Shown here: positions 17,583 to 25,700 of the stretch, piece by piece | Layout of the letters: every line of letters begins with the position of its first letter | Position numbering within the stretch: the stretch's first letter is position 1 | Source: Provencibacterium sp. | GTDB taxonomy: Bacteria; Bacillota; Clostridia; Oscillospirales; Ruminococcaceae | Length of the DNA: 61,789 bases | NCBI GenBank assembly: GCA_022793895.1 | Contig: JAAWDS010000027.1 | Span: 1 to 61,789 of the forward strand | Direction: 5' to 3' | Program-made: the position numbers and the translations under genes | Notes under the pieces: generated by a model | Told to the model about the DNA's origin: nothing | Seen by the model: the letters and a program-made list of their open reading frames with translations, nothing else | Database searches by the model: none

Positions 17583-17740
17583 TCCACCTCCCTTCCTGTA
17601 TTTATTCTACCATAAGGGGGCGTTCGCTACCTTTGTCGACACGTCCAACTATGGATACTACCGAATCGACTAGGCTGTATATGATAAAGTGACGATGGCA
17701 CGTTGCAAAATGAAGATGGAGCAGCAGATGCTGCGTTCCT
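17583..17740. other. Gene-free stretch after IS debris
   Basis: No gene could be supported. The stretch GGCACGTTGCAAAATGAAG near 17698 resembles the left end of the dispersed repeat (GGCGCGCTGCAAAATAG at 44178). The IS1182 remnant may therefore have landed in such an element. Confidence 0.25.
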
Positions 17741-17741
17741 C

Positions 17742-17792
17742 TAAAAACAACCGAAAGGCCCGCCCGCGAAATGCGTGCAGACCTTTCTTGGA
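17742..17792 (-). terminator. Possible terminator of the secreted coiled-coil gene
   Basis: Read on the minus strand, AAAGGTCTGCACGC pairs imperfectly with GCGGGCGGGCCTTT and is followed by CGGTTGTTTTT. It lies about 50 bases after the stop at 17841. Confidence 0.4.
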
Positions 17793-17840
17793 GAAGGAAG
17801 CATCCCATTTTGCCGCCGCTTTTTCGAATTCGGAGCCTCT

Positions 17841-18755
17841 TCAGTTTTGGGTCCGGCTATCGTCGGCGTAACCGGAAAATTCAGTCCGGATGCGTTCGTG
17901 CAGCCGATTCTGCTCCTCTTCCAGCGCCGCCTTCTGATCCCAATAGGAAAGACTTCCCAACTCTCCGGCTTCCAGTTGACCGGCCAGCTTGTCCAACTCT
18001 TTTTCAATCTCGGCTAATCGCCCCTTTGCTTCCAGGTAGCCGTTATAGCTCTCTTCGGGTATTACCGTACGCAGACGGTATTTCTCTTCCTCCCGGTTGG
18101 CCTTCTTCTCACGTGCCGCCAGTTTTTCCGCCTCTTTCCGCAGCTCGTCGCGCCGATCGGTAAAGCGCTCTTTATCGATCCTTCCCGTACGGTAGAGCGC
18201 TTCCAGCAGTTTCCCTTCCCATTCGTTGCAGTATTGGTCATAGCGGATTTCCCAAAGCTGGTTTTGAATATCGCCGCCCCGGCCGTCCGGGTTCTCCAAG
18301 CTCTCCCAGAGGATACGTTCCTCCTCCCGCTCCAGATCGTCTGCCCTACGTTCCAGCGAAAGACGGCGGCTATAATACGCCGGAGAGGCCAGCTCCTGAT
18401 TTTGATAAAGACTTTCTAACGCCTCCCGCTTTTCCCTGTTGATTCGTTTTTGATATTGAACATCGTTATATTGGGTATCGTAGCGTTTGGGAAGGTCTTC
18501 CGGAGAACAAACGAGTGCAAAAGGACGGCCGTATTCCTCCTCTTGGACGTCCAACGGTTCCTTCTGCTCAAAATATTCTTCTAAGGTAATCCGCCCATTC
18601 TGATAACGTTCTTCCAGCTTTAACTTTTGTAGCTGGACAAGATATGCCTCTTCCCGGCCGTCTACCGGCATTTCCGCCGCCACCGCCGCCGTACTGAACA
18701 GCAAGCCGCAGAGCAGCGCCGCTGCTGTCCGCCGGATCTTTTGGGTGAACTGCAT
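17841..18755 (-). CDS. Secreted charged coiled-coil protein, function unknown
   Basis: This 304-residue protein has a clean signal peptide (basic QKIRR, hydrophobic AAALLCGLLFSTAAVAA, cleavage near residue 27) and is otherwise almost entirely charged helix, rich in Glu, Arg and Lys. Runs such as LQKLKLEERYQNGRITLEEYF and RRADDLEREEERI recur, suggesting a long coiled coil. I do not recognise a family. The start was set at ATG 18755 because the signal peptide begins there; an upstream in-frame ATG at 18830 adds a basic non-secretory leader. A strong sigma-A-type promoter (18866-18894) faces it, back to back with the yibE/F promoter. Shared promoter space with a membrane protein gene hints at an envelope role. 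Confidence 0.7.
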   Translation of the reverse strand: MQFTQKIRRTAAALLCGLLFSTAAVAAEMPVDGREEAYLVQLQKLKLEERYQNGRITLEEYFEQKEPLDVQEEEYGRPFALVCSPEDLPKRYDTQYNDVQYQKRINREKREALESLYQNQELASPAYYSRRLSLERRADDLEREEERILWESLENPDGRGGDIQNQLWEIRYDQYCNEWEGKLLEALYRTGRIDKERFTDRRDELRKEAEKLAAREKKANREEEKYRLRTVIPEESYNGYLEAKGRLAEIEKELDKLAGQLEAGELGSLSYWDQKAALEEEQNRLHERIRTEFSGYADDSRTQN

Positions 18756-18865
18756 ATCCGTCTTTCCCCCTTTCCGCTTGCTTGTCCTATGGCCGCGTCC
18801 CTTGCCGCTGCTGCGGCAACCGGCCCACATAGTCCATAAAAATATCCGCTCACACGACTGTTTTT

Positions 18866-18894
18866 ATTTTAACACAGCCTACGTTCCGGGTCAA
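18866..18894 (-). promoter_or_regulatory. Promoter of the secreted coiled-coil gene
   Basis: On the minus strand, TTGACC (18894-18889), a 17-bp spacer and TAAAAT (18871-18866) form a near-consensus sigma-A promoter about 110 bases from the start. Confidence 0.75.
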
Positions 18895-18901
18895 TGAGGG
18901 C

Positions 18902-18930
18902 TTGACAGCAGCGTACTGCACAGGTAGGAT
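18902..18930 (+). promoter_or_regulatory. Promoter of the yibE/F-family gene
   Basis: TTGACA (18902-18907), a 17-bp spacer and TAGGAT (18925-18930) lie about 110 bases before the start. The -35 is consensus. It is only 7 bp from the -35 of the divergent promoter. Confidence 0.7.
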
Positions 18931-19041
18931 AAAAAGGCAGATGAATAAGGAACCCTTCGCTGCCAAGCGCAGATAGGATTCTGCAAGGCGGAATCTCCGT
19001 TTGAGACACGTCTTCATTTTAAAACTATGGGAGGCGGCTGC

Positions 19042-20238
19042 ATGCGTCTTATCCGAGCCCGGGTTTCCCGTAAAACTCTTACCTATCTGGGATTGATGGT
19101 CTTTTCGGTTCTCTTCCTGTGGATAGGGAACCGGTTGGCTACCCGGAACAATCCCTATTTCGCCGGAGCCACCCTGTCGGAAGATTATTATCTAGCCGAG
19201 GTCACGGAGGTTTCGGAAGTCCGCACCGTTCTAGAGAGCCTGGGCGGCTATCAAAACACCATTCAAACGGTTGACTTGAAAATCCGGTTGTTGAGCGGTT
19301 TCCTCAAGGGGGAAATCCAATCGGTAAACGGCCAGCGAATCGAAGCCAACTCACCGGCGCGCTTCTATCCCTACCAGCCCGGCGATCGGGTCTATGCGAC
19401 CTTTAATTTCGATTCGAACGATCAGCCGTTTTGGTACATTGCCGACCATGCCCGCGGCGGGCCGCTGCTCTTTCTGGCAGGCGCATTTCTGTTGCTGCTC
19501 ATCCTGTTCGGCCGGCGGCAGGGAGTAAATACCGTTATCACCTTATTATTTACGATGGCCGCCATTTTCTTTGTGCTGATTCCCGCCGTCTTAAACGGCG
19601 CCAATATCTATCTACTGACGCTGGCCGTTTCTGCTTTCATCATTGTGATGACGCTGGGGATCGTGATTGGACCGCACATCAAGAGCGCCGCCGCCGCTGC
19701 CGGATGCGCAGGCGGCGTTGGCGTGGCGGGGGCGCTGACGGTGGTGATGCAGAATGTCATGAAGATTTCCGGGCTGGTCGATGAGGAATCTTCCTTTGTT
19801 TTATTTATTAACCCGGATCATCCCATCGACCTCAAGGGGGTTATCTTCGGGGCAATCGCCATCGGCGCGCTTGGCGCGGTGATGGATGTGGCCATGTCCA
19901 TCGCTTCCTCGCTGGATGAGCTGGTGCGCTATACCCCTGCCCTTTCCCCGGCCGAGCTGGTGCGCTCCGGCATGCGGATCGGCCGCGACATCATGGGTAC
20001 AATGGCTAATACGCTGGTGTTGGCTTATGTGGGCAGCTCGCTCAACGTGATCCTGCTGCTTTTTTCTTATAACCGTTCGCTCTCCTCCATCCTCAACCGG
20101 GAGATGGTTGCCGTCGAGGTGCTTCAGTCGGTGGCGGGGAGCTTAGGCATTCTCTGCGCCGTGCCTGCAACTGCGCTCTGCTATGCGGCCTTCCATGCCC
20201 TGCGGCTAAAACGAAACAGCGCTCAAGGATCGCGGTAG
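19042..20238 (+). CDS. YibE/F-family membrane protein
   Basis: This ~398-residue protein has one N-terminal membrane anchor (residues about 12-30), an extracytoplasmic domain of about 100 residues, then seven or so hydrophobic helices in the C-terminal YibE/F-like region. That region includes GGPLLFLAGAFLLLLILFGRRQG, FFVLIPAVLNGAN and ALGAVMDVAMSIASSLDEL. The family is widespread in Firmicutes and its transport substrate, if any, is unknown. GGGAGGCGGCTGC precedes ATG 19042, so I prefer that over the ATG at 19027. The stop overlaps the end of the convergent iclR-type gene by 16 bp. Confidence 0.88.
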   Translation: MRLIRARVSRKTLTYLGLMVFSVLFLWIGNRLATRNNPYFAGATLSEDYYLAEVTEVSEVRTVLESLGGYQNTIQTVDLKIRLLSGFLKGEIQSVNGQRIEANSPARFYPYQPGDRVYATFNFDSNDQPFWYIADHARGGPLLFLAGAFLLLLILFGRRQGVNTVITLLFTMAAIFFVLIPAVLNGANIYLLTLAVSAFIIVMTLGIVIGPHIKSAAAAAGCAGGVGVAGALTVVMQNVMKISGLVDEESSFVLFINPDHPIDLKGVIFGAIAIGALGAVMDVAMSIASSLDELVRYTPALSPAELVRSGMRIGRDIMGTMANTLVLAYVGSSLNVILLLFSYNRSLSSILNREMVAVEVLQSVAGSLGILCAVPATALCYAAFHALRLKRNSAQGSR

Positions 20239-21017
20239 CCCAGTTCATAGGATAAAGCGCGTTTCGCTTCCATTATGAAGGGAGCCAGCTCGTCTATCCG
20301 TTCGTCGCTCATCCGCGAAAGGGGAGCGGAAATGCTTAAGGCATTGTTCGCCCGCCCTTGATAGTCCAGAATACAAGCGCCAATGCAGCGCACTCCCATT
20401 TCGTTCTCCTCGTTGTCAAGCGCATAGCCCCTGCGGCGCACCTCCTCCAGCTCCCGATAGAGCGCTTCCAGGTGAACGATGGTGTGATCGGTCAGCCGTT
20501 CCACCCGGCTCTGCTCCCAAAGCTGCGCCACCTTGCCCGGCGGCATCTCGGCCAGCATAGCCTTGCCGACGGCGGTGCAGTAGAGCGGGCGGCGCAGCCC
20601 AATGCGCGAAACCATCCGGATGGATCCCTCGCTCCTCTCCACCTTATCTACATAGACAATCTCGGCCCCATCCCTCTGCACCAGATGGACCGCCTCGCGC
20701 GTTTGACATCCAAGCTGCTCCAGCCAGGGACGCGCCAGCCCTACAATATCTAACCCCTCCAGCATCTGCCCGGAGAGCTCCAGCAGCTTGAAGGTCAGCC
20801 GGTAGCGGCCGGTGCGCTCCTCCTGCCGTACATAGCCCATCGCTATCAGCGAGCTGAGCAGCCGGTGCGCTGTGCTTTTGTGCAGCGAGAGGCAGGAGGC
20901 GACTGCGTTCAGCGGCAGCTTTCCCTCTTTGGCCAATAGCTCCAATATCTCAAAAATCCGCTGCGCCGACTGCACCGGATTTTTTTCTGTCGTTTTTACA
21001 GGTTCTTGCTTCTCCAC
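20223..21017 (-). CDS. IclR-family transcriptional regulator, likely KDG-pathway repressor
   Basis: This 264-residue regulator has an N-terminal winged helix (AQRIFEILELLAKEGKLPLNAVASCLSLHKSTAHRLLSSL) and a C-terminal IclR effector domain (YVDKVERSEGSIRMVSRIG, YCTAVGKAMLAEM, GVRCIGACILDYQG). The GTG at 21017 has AGGAGG 8 bases upstream and gives the usual family length. Longer in-frame starts would run through the control region. It is divergent from the KDPG aldolase and KDG kinase genes, and IclR proteins such as KdgR commonly repress these with KDG as inducer. The target is inferred from position and the palindrome at 21126-21144. Confidence 0.85.
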   Translation of the reverse strand: MEKQEPVKTTEKNPVQSAQRIFEILELLAKEGKLPLNAVASCLSLHKSTAHRLLSSLIAMGYVRQEERTGRYRLTFKLLELSGQMLEGLDIVGLARPWLEQLGCQTREAVHLVQRDGAEIVYVDKVERSEGSIRMVSRIGLRRPLYCTAVGKAMLAEMPPGKVAQLWEQSRVERLTDHTIVHLEALYRELEEVRRRGYALDNEENEMGVRCIGACILDYQGRANNALSISAPLSRMSDERIDELAPFIMEAKRALSYELGYRDP

Positions 21018-21081
21018 AGCCCGATCCTCCTCTCCTTTTCCAGCAAGATGCTGAAAAATGGACAATTTTTGTAAAAAACTA

Positions 21082-21110
21082 TTGATTTTCCTGGCCCATT
21101 TCTTTATAAT
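21082..21110 (+). promoter_or_regulatory. Promoter of the KDPG aldolase/KDG kinase genes
   Basis: TTGATT (21082-21087), a 17-bp spacer and a perfect TATAAT (21105-21110) give a strong sigma-A promoter 76 bases before the aldolase start. Confidence 0.8.
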
Positions 21111-21125
21111 AGCAGTATACCACAA

Positions 21126-21144
21126 TACGGAATAGAGTTCCATA
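21126..21144 (+). promoter_or_regulatory. Candidate IclR-type operator
   Basis: A palindrome GGAA-TAGAG-TTCC with partly matched flanks starts 15 bases after the -10 box. A repressor bound here would block the start of transcription. It is the best operator candidate for the divergent IclR protein; binding is inferred. Confidence 0.5.
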
Positions 21145-21186
21145 ATATGAAACGTTTTTTATTAAAATACAGAAGAGGTGTAACGC

Positions 21187-22149
21187 ATGAACGCAATTAT
21201 TGAGAAGATCGGCAAAATTGGTCTGGTACCGGTTATCAAGATCGAAGATGTCGAAAAGGCGGTCCCGCTGGCGGAGGCGCTGTGCAAGGGCGGCCTTCCC
21301 TGCGCCGAAGTAACCTTCCGTACCGCTCAGGCGGAGGAGGCTATCCGCCGCATCACCGAAGCGCTGCCGGAGATGCTCGTCGGCGCGGGCACCGTTCTGA
21401 CCACCGAGCAGGTGGATCGTGCTGTAGGCGCGGGTGCAAAATTTATCGTCAGCCCTGGCTTTAACCGCAAAATTGTGACCTACTGTATTGAAAAGGGGAT
21501 CCCGGTAACGCCCGGCTGTTCAAGTCCGAGCGATGTAGAACAGGCGATTGAGTGCGGGCTGGACGTTGTGAAGTTCTTCCCGGCCGAGGCGGCGGGCGGG
21601 CTGCCGATGATCAAGGCTCTGTGCGGCCCCTATGTCAACCTCAAATTTATGCCGACCGGCGGCATCAGCGCCAAGAACCTGAACGAATACCTCTCCTTCA
21701 AGAAGATCCTGGCCTGCGGCGGAAGCTGGATGGTGAAGGAAGACCTCATCCAAAACGGCGATTTCGAAGCCATCACTGCGCTGGCGCGCGAAGCGGTCGG
21801 AACGATGCTCGGCTTTGAGCTTGCGCATATCGGCATCAACGCGGAAAATGAGCAGCAGGCTACCCAGATTGCCAACGGCTTTGCTTCCATCTTCAACTTT
21901 GCCGCCAAGCCGGGCAACTCCTCGATCTTTGCCGGAACGGCGGTAGAGGTCATGAAGGCCCCTTATCTTGGGAAAAACGGGCATATCGCTATCCGCACCA
22001 ACTACATCGAGCGCGCCGTCAATTACCTGGAGATGCAGGGCGTGAAGTTCAATGAGCAAAGCAAAAAGCTGAACGCTAAGGGCGAGCTGGCCGCTATCTA
22101 TCTGGCGGAGGAAATCGGCGGATTTGCGGTGCATCTGGTACAGAAATAA
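21187..22149 (+). CDS. eda: KDPG/4-hydroxy-2-oxoglutarate aldolase fused to a VOC-like C-terminal domain
   Basis: This 320-residue protein. Residues 1 to about 205 are a class I KDPG aldolase: GLVPVIKIEDVEKAVPLAEAL, VGAGTVLTTEQ, SPGF, then the Schiff-base lysine K129 in VVKFFPAEAAGG, and FMPTGGIS. The enzyme splits 2-keto-3-deoxy-6-phosphogluconate into pyruvate and glyceraldehyde 3-phosphate. Residues about 207-320 form an extra domain with FELAHIGIN, GHIAIRTNYIERAVNYLEMQGV and IGGFAVHLVQK, a pattern like one half of a vicinal-oxygen-chelate (glyoxalase-type) module. Usual Eda proteins stop near 210 residues. The added domain recurs in some clostridial homologues as far as I recall; its role is unknown. 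It precedes KDG kinase by 168 bp. Confidence 0.9.
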   Translation: MNAIIEKIGKIGLVPVIKIEDVEKAVPLAEALCKGGLPCAEVTFRTAQAEEAIRRITEALPEMLVGAGTVLTTEQVDRAVGAGAKFIVSPGFNRKIVTYCIEKGIPVTPGCSSPSDVEQAIECGLDVVKFFPAEAAGGLPMIKALCGPYVNLKFMPTGGISAKNLNEYLSFKKILACGGSWMVKEDLIQNGDFEAITALAREAVGTMLGFELAHIGINAENEQQATQIANGFASIFNFAAKPGNSSIFAGTAVEVMKAPYLGKNGHIAIRTNYIERAVNYLEMQGVKFNEQSKKLNAKGELAAIYLAEEIGGFAVHLVQK

Positions 22150-22317
22150 GCGCTTTTGGCTGTGCGCTCCTAGCGCCGCGGCAGCGGCGGGAACTGTGCG
22201 CTAAGGAAGATTTAGAGATTCAGCTCTAAAAACGACGCGGAAGGAGCCTTTTTATAAAGCCCTCTTTTCGCTTAGGTGGCTGCCGGATCGTTCGTCCGGC
22301 AAGAAATGGAGGTTAAT

Positions 22318-23340
22318 ATGGCTAAGATTGTAACGTTTGGCGAGATTATGCTCCGGTTCGCACCGGAGGGCTATACCCGCTTTGTGCAGGCGGAAACCTA
22401 TGGAGCTACCTTTGGCGGCGGCGAGGCAAATGTCGCCGTTTCGCTGGCGAACTATGGGATGGACGCTGCGTTCGTCACCAAGCTCCCGACCCACGACATC
22501 GGTCAAGCCGGTGTGAATGCGCTGCGCCGCTATGGCGTGGATACCTCGAAGATTGTCCGCGGCGGCAGCCGTGTGGGCGCCTACTATCTCGAAAAGGGCG
22601 CCAGCCAGCGTCCGAGTAAGGTCATTTATGACCGCGCCCATTCCGCCATTGCGGAGGCGACGACCGCCGATTTCGATTGGGAGAAGATTTTTGAGGGCTG
22701 CGAGTGGTTCCATTTCACCGGCATCACCCCTGCGCTGGGCGATAATGTCGCCGCTATCTGCCTGGAAGCCTGCAAGAAGGCGAAGGAGAAGGGCATCACC
22801 GTCAGCTGCGACCTCAACTTCCGCAAGAACCTCTGGACCAGCGAAAAGGCCGGCCAGGTAATGGGCGAGCTGGTTCCCTATGTGGATGTCTGCATTGCCA
22901 ATGAAGAGGACGCCGAGAAGGTGTTTGGCATCAAGGCGGAAAACACCGACATCACCGGCGGCAAGCTCGACCACGAAGGCTACAAGAGCGTTGCCAAGCA
23001 GTTGGCCGATCGCTTTGGCTGCAAGATGGTCGCCATCACCCTGCGCGGCAGCATCTCCGCTTCGGACAACAACTGGGCGGGCATGCTCTACGACGGCAAG
23101 GACTTCTATTTCAGCAAGAATTACCTGATCCACATCGTGGACCGCGTTGGCGGCGGCGATAGCTTCGGCGGCGGCTTGATTTATGCCATCATGAACAAAT
23201 ATGACGGCCAAAGCGCCATCGAATTTGCAGTTGCCGCTTCCTGCTTGAAGCACTCGATCGAGACCGACTTCAACCATGTGTCTGTTGCGGAAGTAACGGC
23301 GCTGGCTGGCGGCGACGGTTCCGGCCGTGTGCAGAGATAA
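22318..23340 (+). CDS. kdgK: 2-keto-3-deoxygluconate kinase (PfkB family)
   Basis: This 340-residue PfkB-type sugar kinase shows FGEIMLRFAPEGYTRFVQA, FGGGEANVAVSLANYG, SCDLNFRKNLW and the C-terminal signature RVGGGDSFGGG, whose Asp (about residue 281) is the catalytic base. The N-terminal substrate motifs fit 2-keto-3-deoxygluconate kinases, which make KDPG for the aldolase upstream. Start ATG 22318 follows GGAGG; an in-frame ATG at 22276 lacks a ribosome site. Two hairpin terminators follow. Together with eda it forms the lower uronate pathway. Confidence 0.9.
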   Translation: MAKIVTFGEIMLRFAPEGYTRFVQAETYGATFGGGEANVAVSLANYGMDAAFVTKLPTHDIGQAGVNALRRYGVDTSKIVRGGSRVGAYYLEKGASQRPSKVIYDRAHSAIAEATTADFDWEKIFEGCEWFHFTGITPALGDNVAAICLEACKKAKEKGITVSCDLNFRKNLWTSEKAGQVMGELVPYVDVCIANEEDAEKVFGIKAENTDITGGKLDHEGYKSVAKQLADRFGCKMVAITLRGSISASDNNWAGMLYDGKDFYFSKNYLIHIVDRVGGGDSFGGGLIYAIMNKYDGQSAIEFAVAASCLKHSIETDFNHVSVAEVTALAGGDGSGRVQR

Positions 23341-23380
23341 CCTTCCTTTTTGCATATTTCCTTAAAATACACTTTTCGCC

Positions 23381-23414
23381 AAAATGCCTGCCCATAGCTA
23401 TGGGCAGGCATTTT
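23381..23414. terminator. Perfect palindromic terminator after kdgK
   Basis: A 34-bp perfect palindrome (AAAATGCCTGCCCATAG and its complement) ends in a T run on both strands, so it can stop transcription in both directions. Confidence 0.8.
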
Positions 23415-23453
23415 GGTATTCTTCGGAACCTATATAGCGGTTTTATCCAGAGA

Positions 23454-23481
23454 GCCGCCTTCTACCGGCGGCCGGTTTTTT
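23454..23481 (+). terminator. Second terminator after kdgK
   Basis: GCCGCC (23454-23459) and GGCGGC (23467-23472) form a stem followed by CGGTTTTTT, a standard intrinsic terminator just before the end of the convergent pentapeptide-repeat gene. Confidence 0.7.
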
Positions 23482-23486
23482 AAGGC

Positions 23487-24092
23487 TTACTCAACACGGC
23501 AGTGCAGGCTTTCTGCAAGAGCAATTGCCTGAGCGATATCAATGCGCGTATCCTCCAGCAGCGCGGAACGCAGGTCGGTCCCTTCGGTAGCCGCCCCGCG
23601 CAGATCGGCCTTGCGCAGCTTCGCCCCTACAATAAGGACATGCCGCAGATCACACTCCCGCAGATCCGCCTGCTCCAAATCGCATTCCCGCAGATCCGCT
23701 CCTTCAAATGAGATGCCTGAAAGGGAACTTTTGCGCAGCGAACAGCCGAAAAAGGAGGTATAAGCATAGCTTCCTTCGGAAAGGAAGAGGGCCTCGGTCT
23801 GCGCGCCTGCAAACAAGCTGCCGGTGCATTTACAGCCGGAGAGGCGCGCGGAGAAAAGCTCCGCATTTTCAAAGCTACAGTTTAAAAAGGCGCAGCCGCG
23901 GGCCTCTATACCGCCTAACCGTGCAAAACGGAAGCTGCATCCTTCAAATAGGCAGCTATCCAAGAAGCACTCCTGAAGGTTGCTCCCGTCGAACCGGCAG
24001 TTTTTATAGCTGCGCCCCCGCCAGCTTTCCCCGCCAAACATTTCCCCGGAAAAGTCGCAGCCAGAAAAATCCTGCTTCTGGTTTTGCTCCAA
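23487..24092 (-). CDS. Pentapeptide-repeat protein
   Basis: This ~201-residue protein is built of A(D/N)LXX-like repeats (CDFSGEMFGG, CRFDGSNLQECFLDS, then FEGADLRECDLEQADLRECDLRH, KLRKADLRGAATEGTDLRSALLEDTRID), which fold as a right-handed quadrilateral beta helix. Some family members mimic DNA and protect gyrase (Qnr, MfpA); others have no known role. The cysteine-rich central part is typical of clostridial members. I favour TTG 24092, which has GAGGAG nine bases upstream; an in-frame TTG at 24146 has no ribosome site. It stands alone between convergent kdgK and a gene-free region. Confidence 0.8.
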   Translation of the reverse strand: MEQNQKQDFSGCDFSGEMFGGESWRGRSYKNCRFDGSNLQECFLDSCLFEGCSFRFARLGGIEARGCAFLNCSFENAELFSARLSGCKCTGSLFAGAQTEALFLSEGSYAYTSFFGCSLRKSSLSGISFEGADLRECDLEQADLRECDLRHVLIVGAKLRKADLRGAATEGTDLRSALLEDTRIDIAQAIALAESLHCRVE

Positions 24093-24149
24093 ATTAACAC
24101 TCTCCTCACTGTAGTTAGACCTTGTTTCGGATGGATAGACGGCCAAACG

Positions 24150-24672
24150 AAACCTAGTTATGGGGATATAAAGACCCGATTCTTTCTCTCTAATAAGACG
24201 GCGTTCTCTGGAATCATAATTCTCTTTTTGGTGAACGCTGTTTCAGCATACTCCAAGGAAACATTTATTGGGGGGATTTCGCCAAAAGATGGAATCTTCC
24301 CGATAAACCGGATTTTTGATTGAATGGTCTCATTCAGATTTTCTTATTCCTCTTGAACGCGAATTTGTTGAATTGATATGAGCAAAGTATACCACCATCG
24401 CGATCGGCTTTCAACCTTCATGAATAGATGTTGAGAGCATTGACAAGCAATGCGCCGGTATAAACCTGTAGCAGCTTATTGGCGCGCCCAATCCCACAGC
24501 GTATCGGCACGGTGCCGGCCGCTATAAAAGCCGACGCCCCTTCATGTGCTATTCTGCCGCAAATGAGCCGCCAGTCAATGGAATGCAGCAGTCTGGCGAA
24601 ACCACATTTTACACGTTACATCTTAATGAAATAATCCTAAATATTTTAGGATAAGGGCGATAAGAATTTTAG
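24150..24672. other. Gene-free AT-richer region
   Basis: About 520 bp with no supportable gene on either strand. Base composition is visibly lower in GC than the flanking genes, which may mark a decayed gene or an acquired stretch. The right end holds the palindrome 24634-24652 and the promoter 24673-24701. Confidence 0.5.
24634..24652 (+). promoter_or_regulatory. Palindromic operator candidate upstream of the ROK kinase
   Basis: ATCCTAAA-N3-TTTAGGAT is a perfect inverted repeat 20 bp upstream of the -35 box. Its symmetry suits a dimeric regulator; the regulator is unknown. Confidence 0.5.
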
Positions 24673-24701
24673 TTGACGGGACAGGCGGTTCATGCTATCT
24701 T
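24673..24701 (+). promoter_or_regulatory. Promoter of the ROK kinase gene
   Basis: TTGACG (24673-24678), a 17-bp spacer and TATCTT (24696-24701) lie about 40 bases before the start codon. Confidence 0.65.
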
Positions 24702-24744
24702 AGAAGAAATGGCTGGAAGGCTAAACATAGAGGGAGGAATGGTT

Positions 24745-25698
24745 ATGACCTATTCGATTGGCGTTGATATTGGAGGAACCTCCATTAAGGCGGGGCTGGT
24801 AGATGAACAGCACAAGATTGTGCGGAGCATGGCGCTCCCCACCTTGTCCTGCGAAGGAAAGGATGACGGGGAGAAGGTTGCCGCCTGCGTGGTAAAGCTG
24901 ATGGAGACGCTCTGCGCAGAAGAGGGGATAAAGCCTGGCGATCTGCGTTCGGCCGGCGCTGGAATCCCTGGATCGATCGATAGTCAGAACGGCATCGTGA
25001 TCTATACCAATAACATTGATCTTCACAACGTCCCTTTGCGGGATATGGTGAAGGAGAAGGTAGGTCTCGCGCTGCAAATGGCCAACGACGCCGACGCCGC
25101 CGCTTACGGGGAGTACCGTGCGGGCGCGGCAGCGGGCTGCGATAGCTGCATTTTAATCACGTTGGGCACCGGATTGGGCGGCGGCTTCATCAAAAACGGC
25201 GAGATCTATTCCGGCTATAACCAGCGCGGCGGTGAATTTGGGCATACGGTTGTTCAGCTTGGCGGCGCGCCCTGTACCTGCGGCCGCTTGGGCTGCCTGG
25301 AAGCGTATGCCTCGGCAACCGGCCTTATTCGTTTGACGCGGGAGGCGATGCAGCGCGAGAGCGGCTCCCTCATGTGGGAACTTGCCGGCGGAGAGCTGAA
25401 CAAGGTCGATGGAAAGACCGCGTTCGATGCCATGGAGAAGGGGGACGCGGCTGGGCAGGCGGTTGTGAACACCTATATCCGTTATCTGGCCTGCGGTATC
25501 GCCAACTTTATTAATGTGCTGCATCCCGACATGGTTTGCTTGGGCGGCGGCATTTCCCACAGCGGCGACGCGCTCCTCCTGCCTCTGCGCAAAGAGATGG
25601 CGCGCGAAATCTACGGTGGAATGGACGAATACACTACCCGTGTAGAGCTGGCTGCTTTGGGGAACAGCGCGGGCATTATCGGCGCCGCACTCTTGTAA
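24745..25698 (+). CDS. ROK-family sugar kinase (glucokinase-like)
   Basis: This 317-residue kinase has the ATP phosphate-binding motif GVDIGGTSIKAGLVD at the N-terminus, the sugar-site motif ANDADAAAYGEYRAGAAAGC, LGTGLGGGFI, and the ROK zinc motif with GxEFGHTVVQ then CTCGRLGCLEAYAS. No HTH domain precedes it, so it is an enzyme and not a ROK repressor. It phosphorylates an aldohexose, most likely glucose, released by nearby glycosidases. ATG 24745 is eight bases from AGGGAGG; an ATG at 24739 is too close. The dispersed repeat copy A starts right after its stop. Confidence 0.88.
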   Translation: MTYSIGVDIGGTSIKAGLVDEQHKIVRSMALPTLSCEGKDDGEKVAACVVKLMETLCAEEGIKPGDLRSAGAGIPGSIDSQNGIVIYTNNIDLHNVPLRDMVKEKVGLALQMANDADAAAYGEYRAGAAAGCDSCILITLGTGLGGGFIKNGEIYSGYNQRGGEFGHTVVQLGGAPCTCGRLGCLEAYASATGLIRLTREAMQRESGSLMWELAGGELNKVDGKTAFDAMEKGDAAGQAVVNTYIRYLACGIANFINVLHPDMVCLGGGISHSGDALLLPLRKEMAREIYGGMDEYTTRVELAALGNSAGIIGAALL

Positions 25699-25700
25699 AA

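Noticed and set aside
22252-23355. A 367-codon open frame opposite kdgK
   Set aside because: It is a shadow of a clear PfkB kinase gene.
24084-24323. A 79-codon frame in the gene-free region before the ROK kinase
   Set aside because: It has no ribosome site or recognisable sequence, and it overlaps the start of the pentapeptide-repeat gene.
24673-24744. TTG 24673 as the start of the ROK kinase
   Set aside because: These bases are the -35 box of the promoter, and a good ribosome site precedes ATG 24745.
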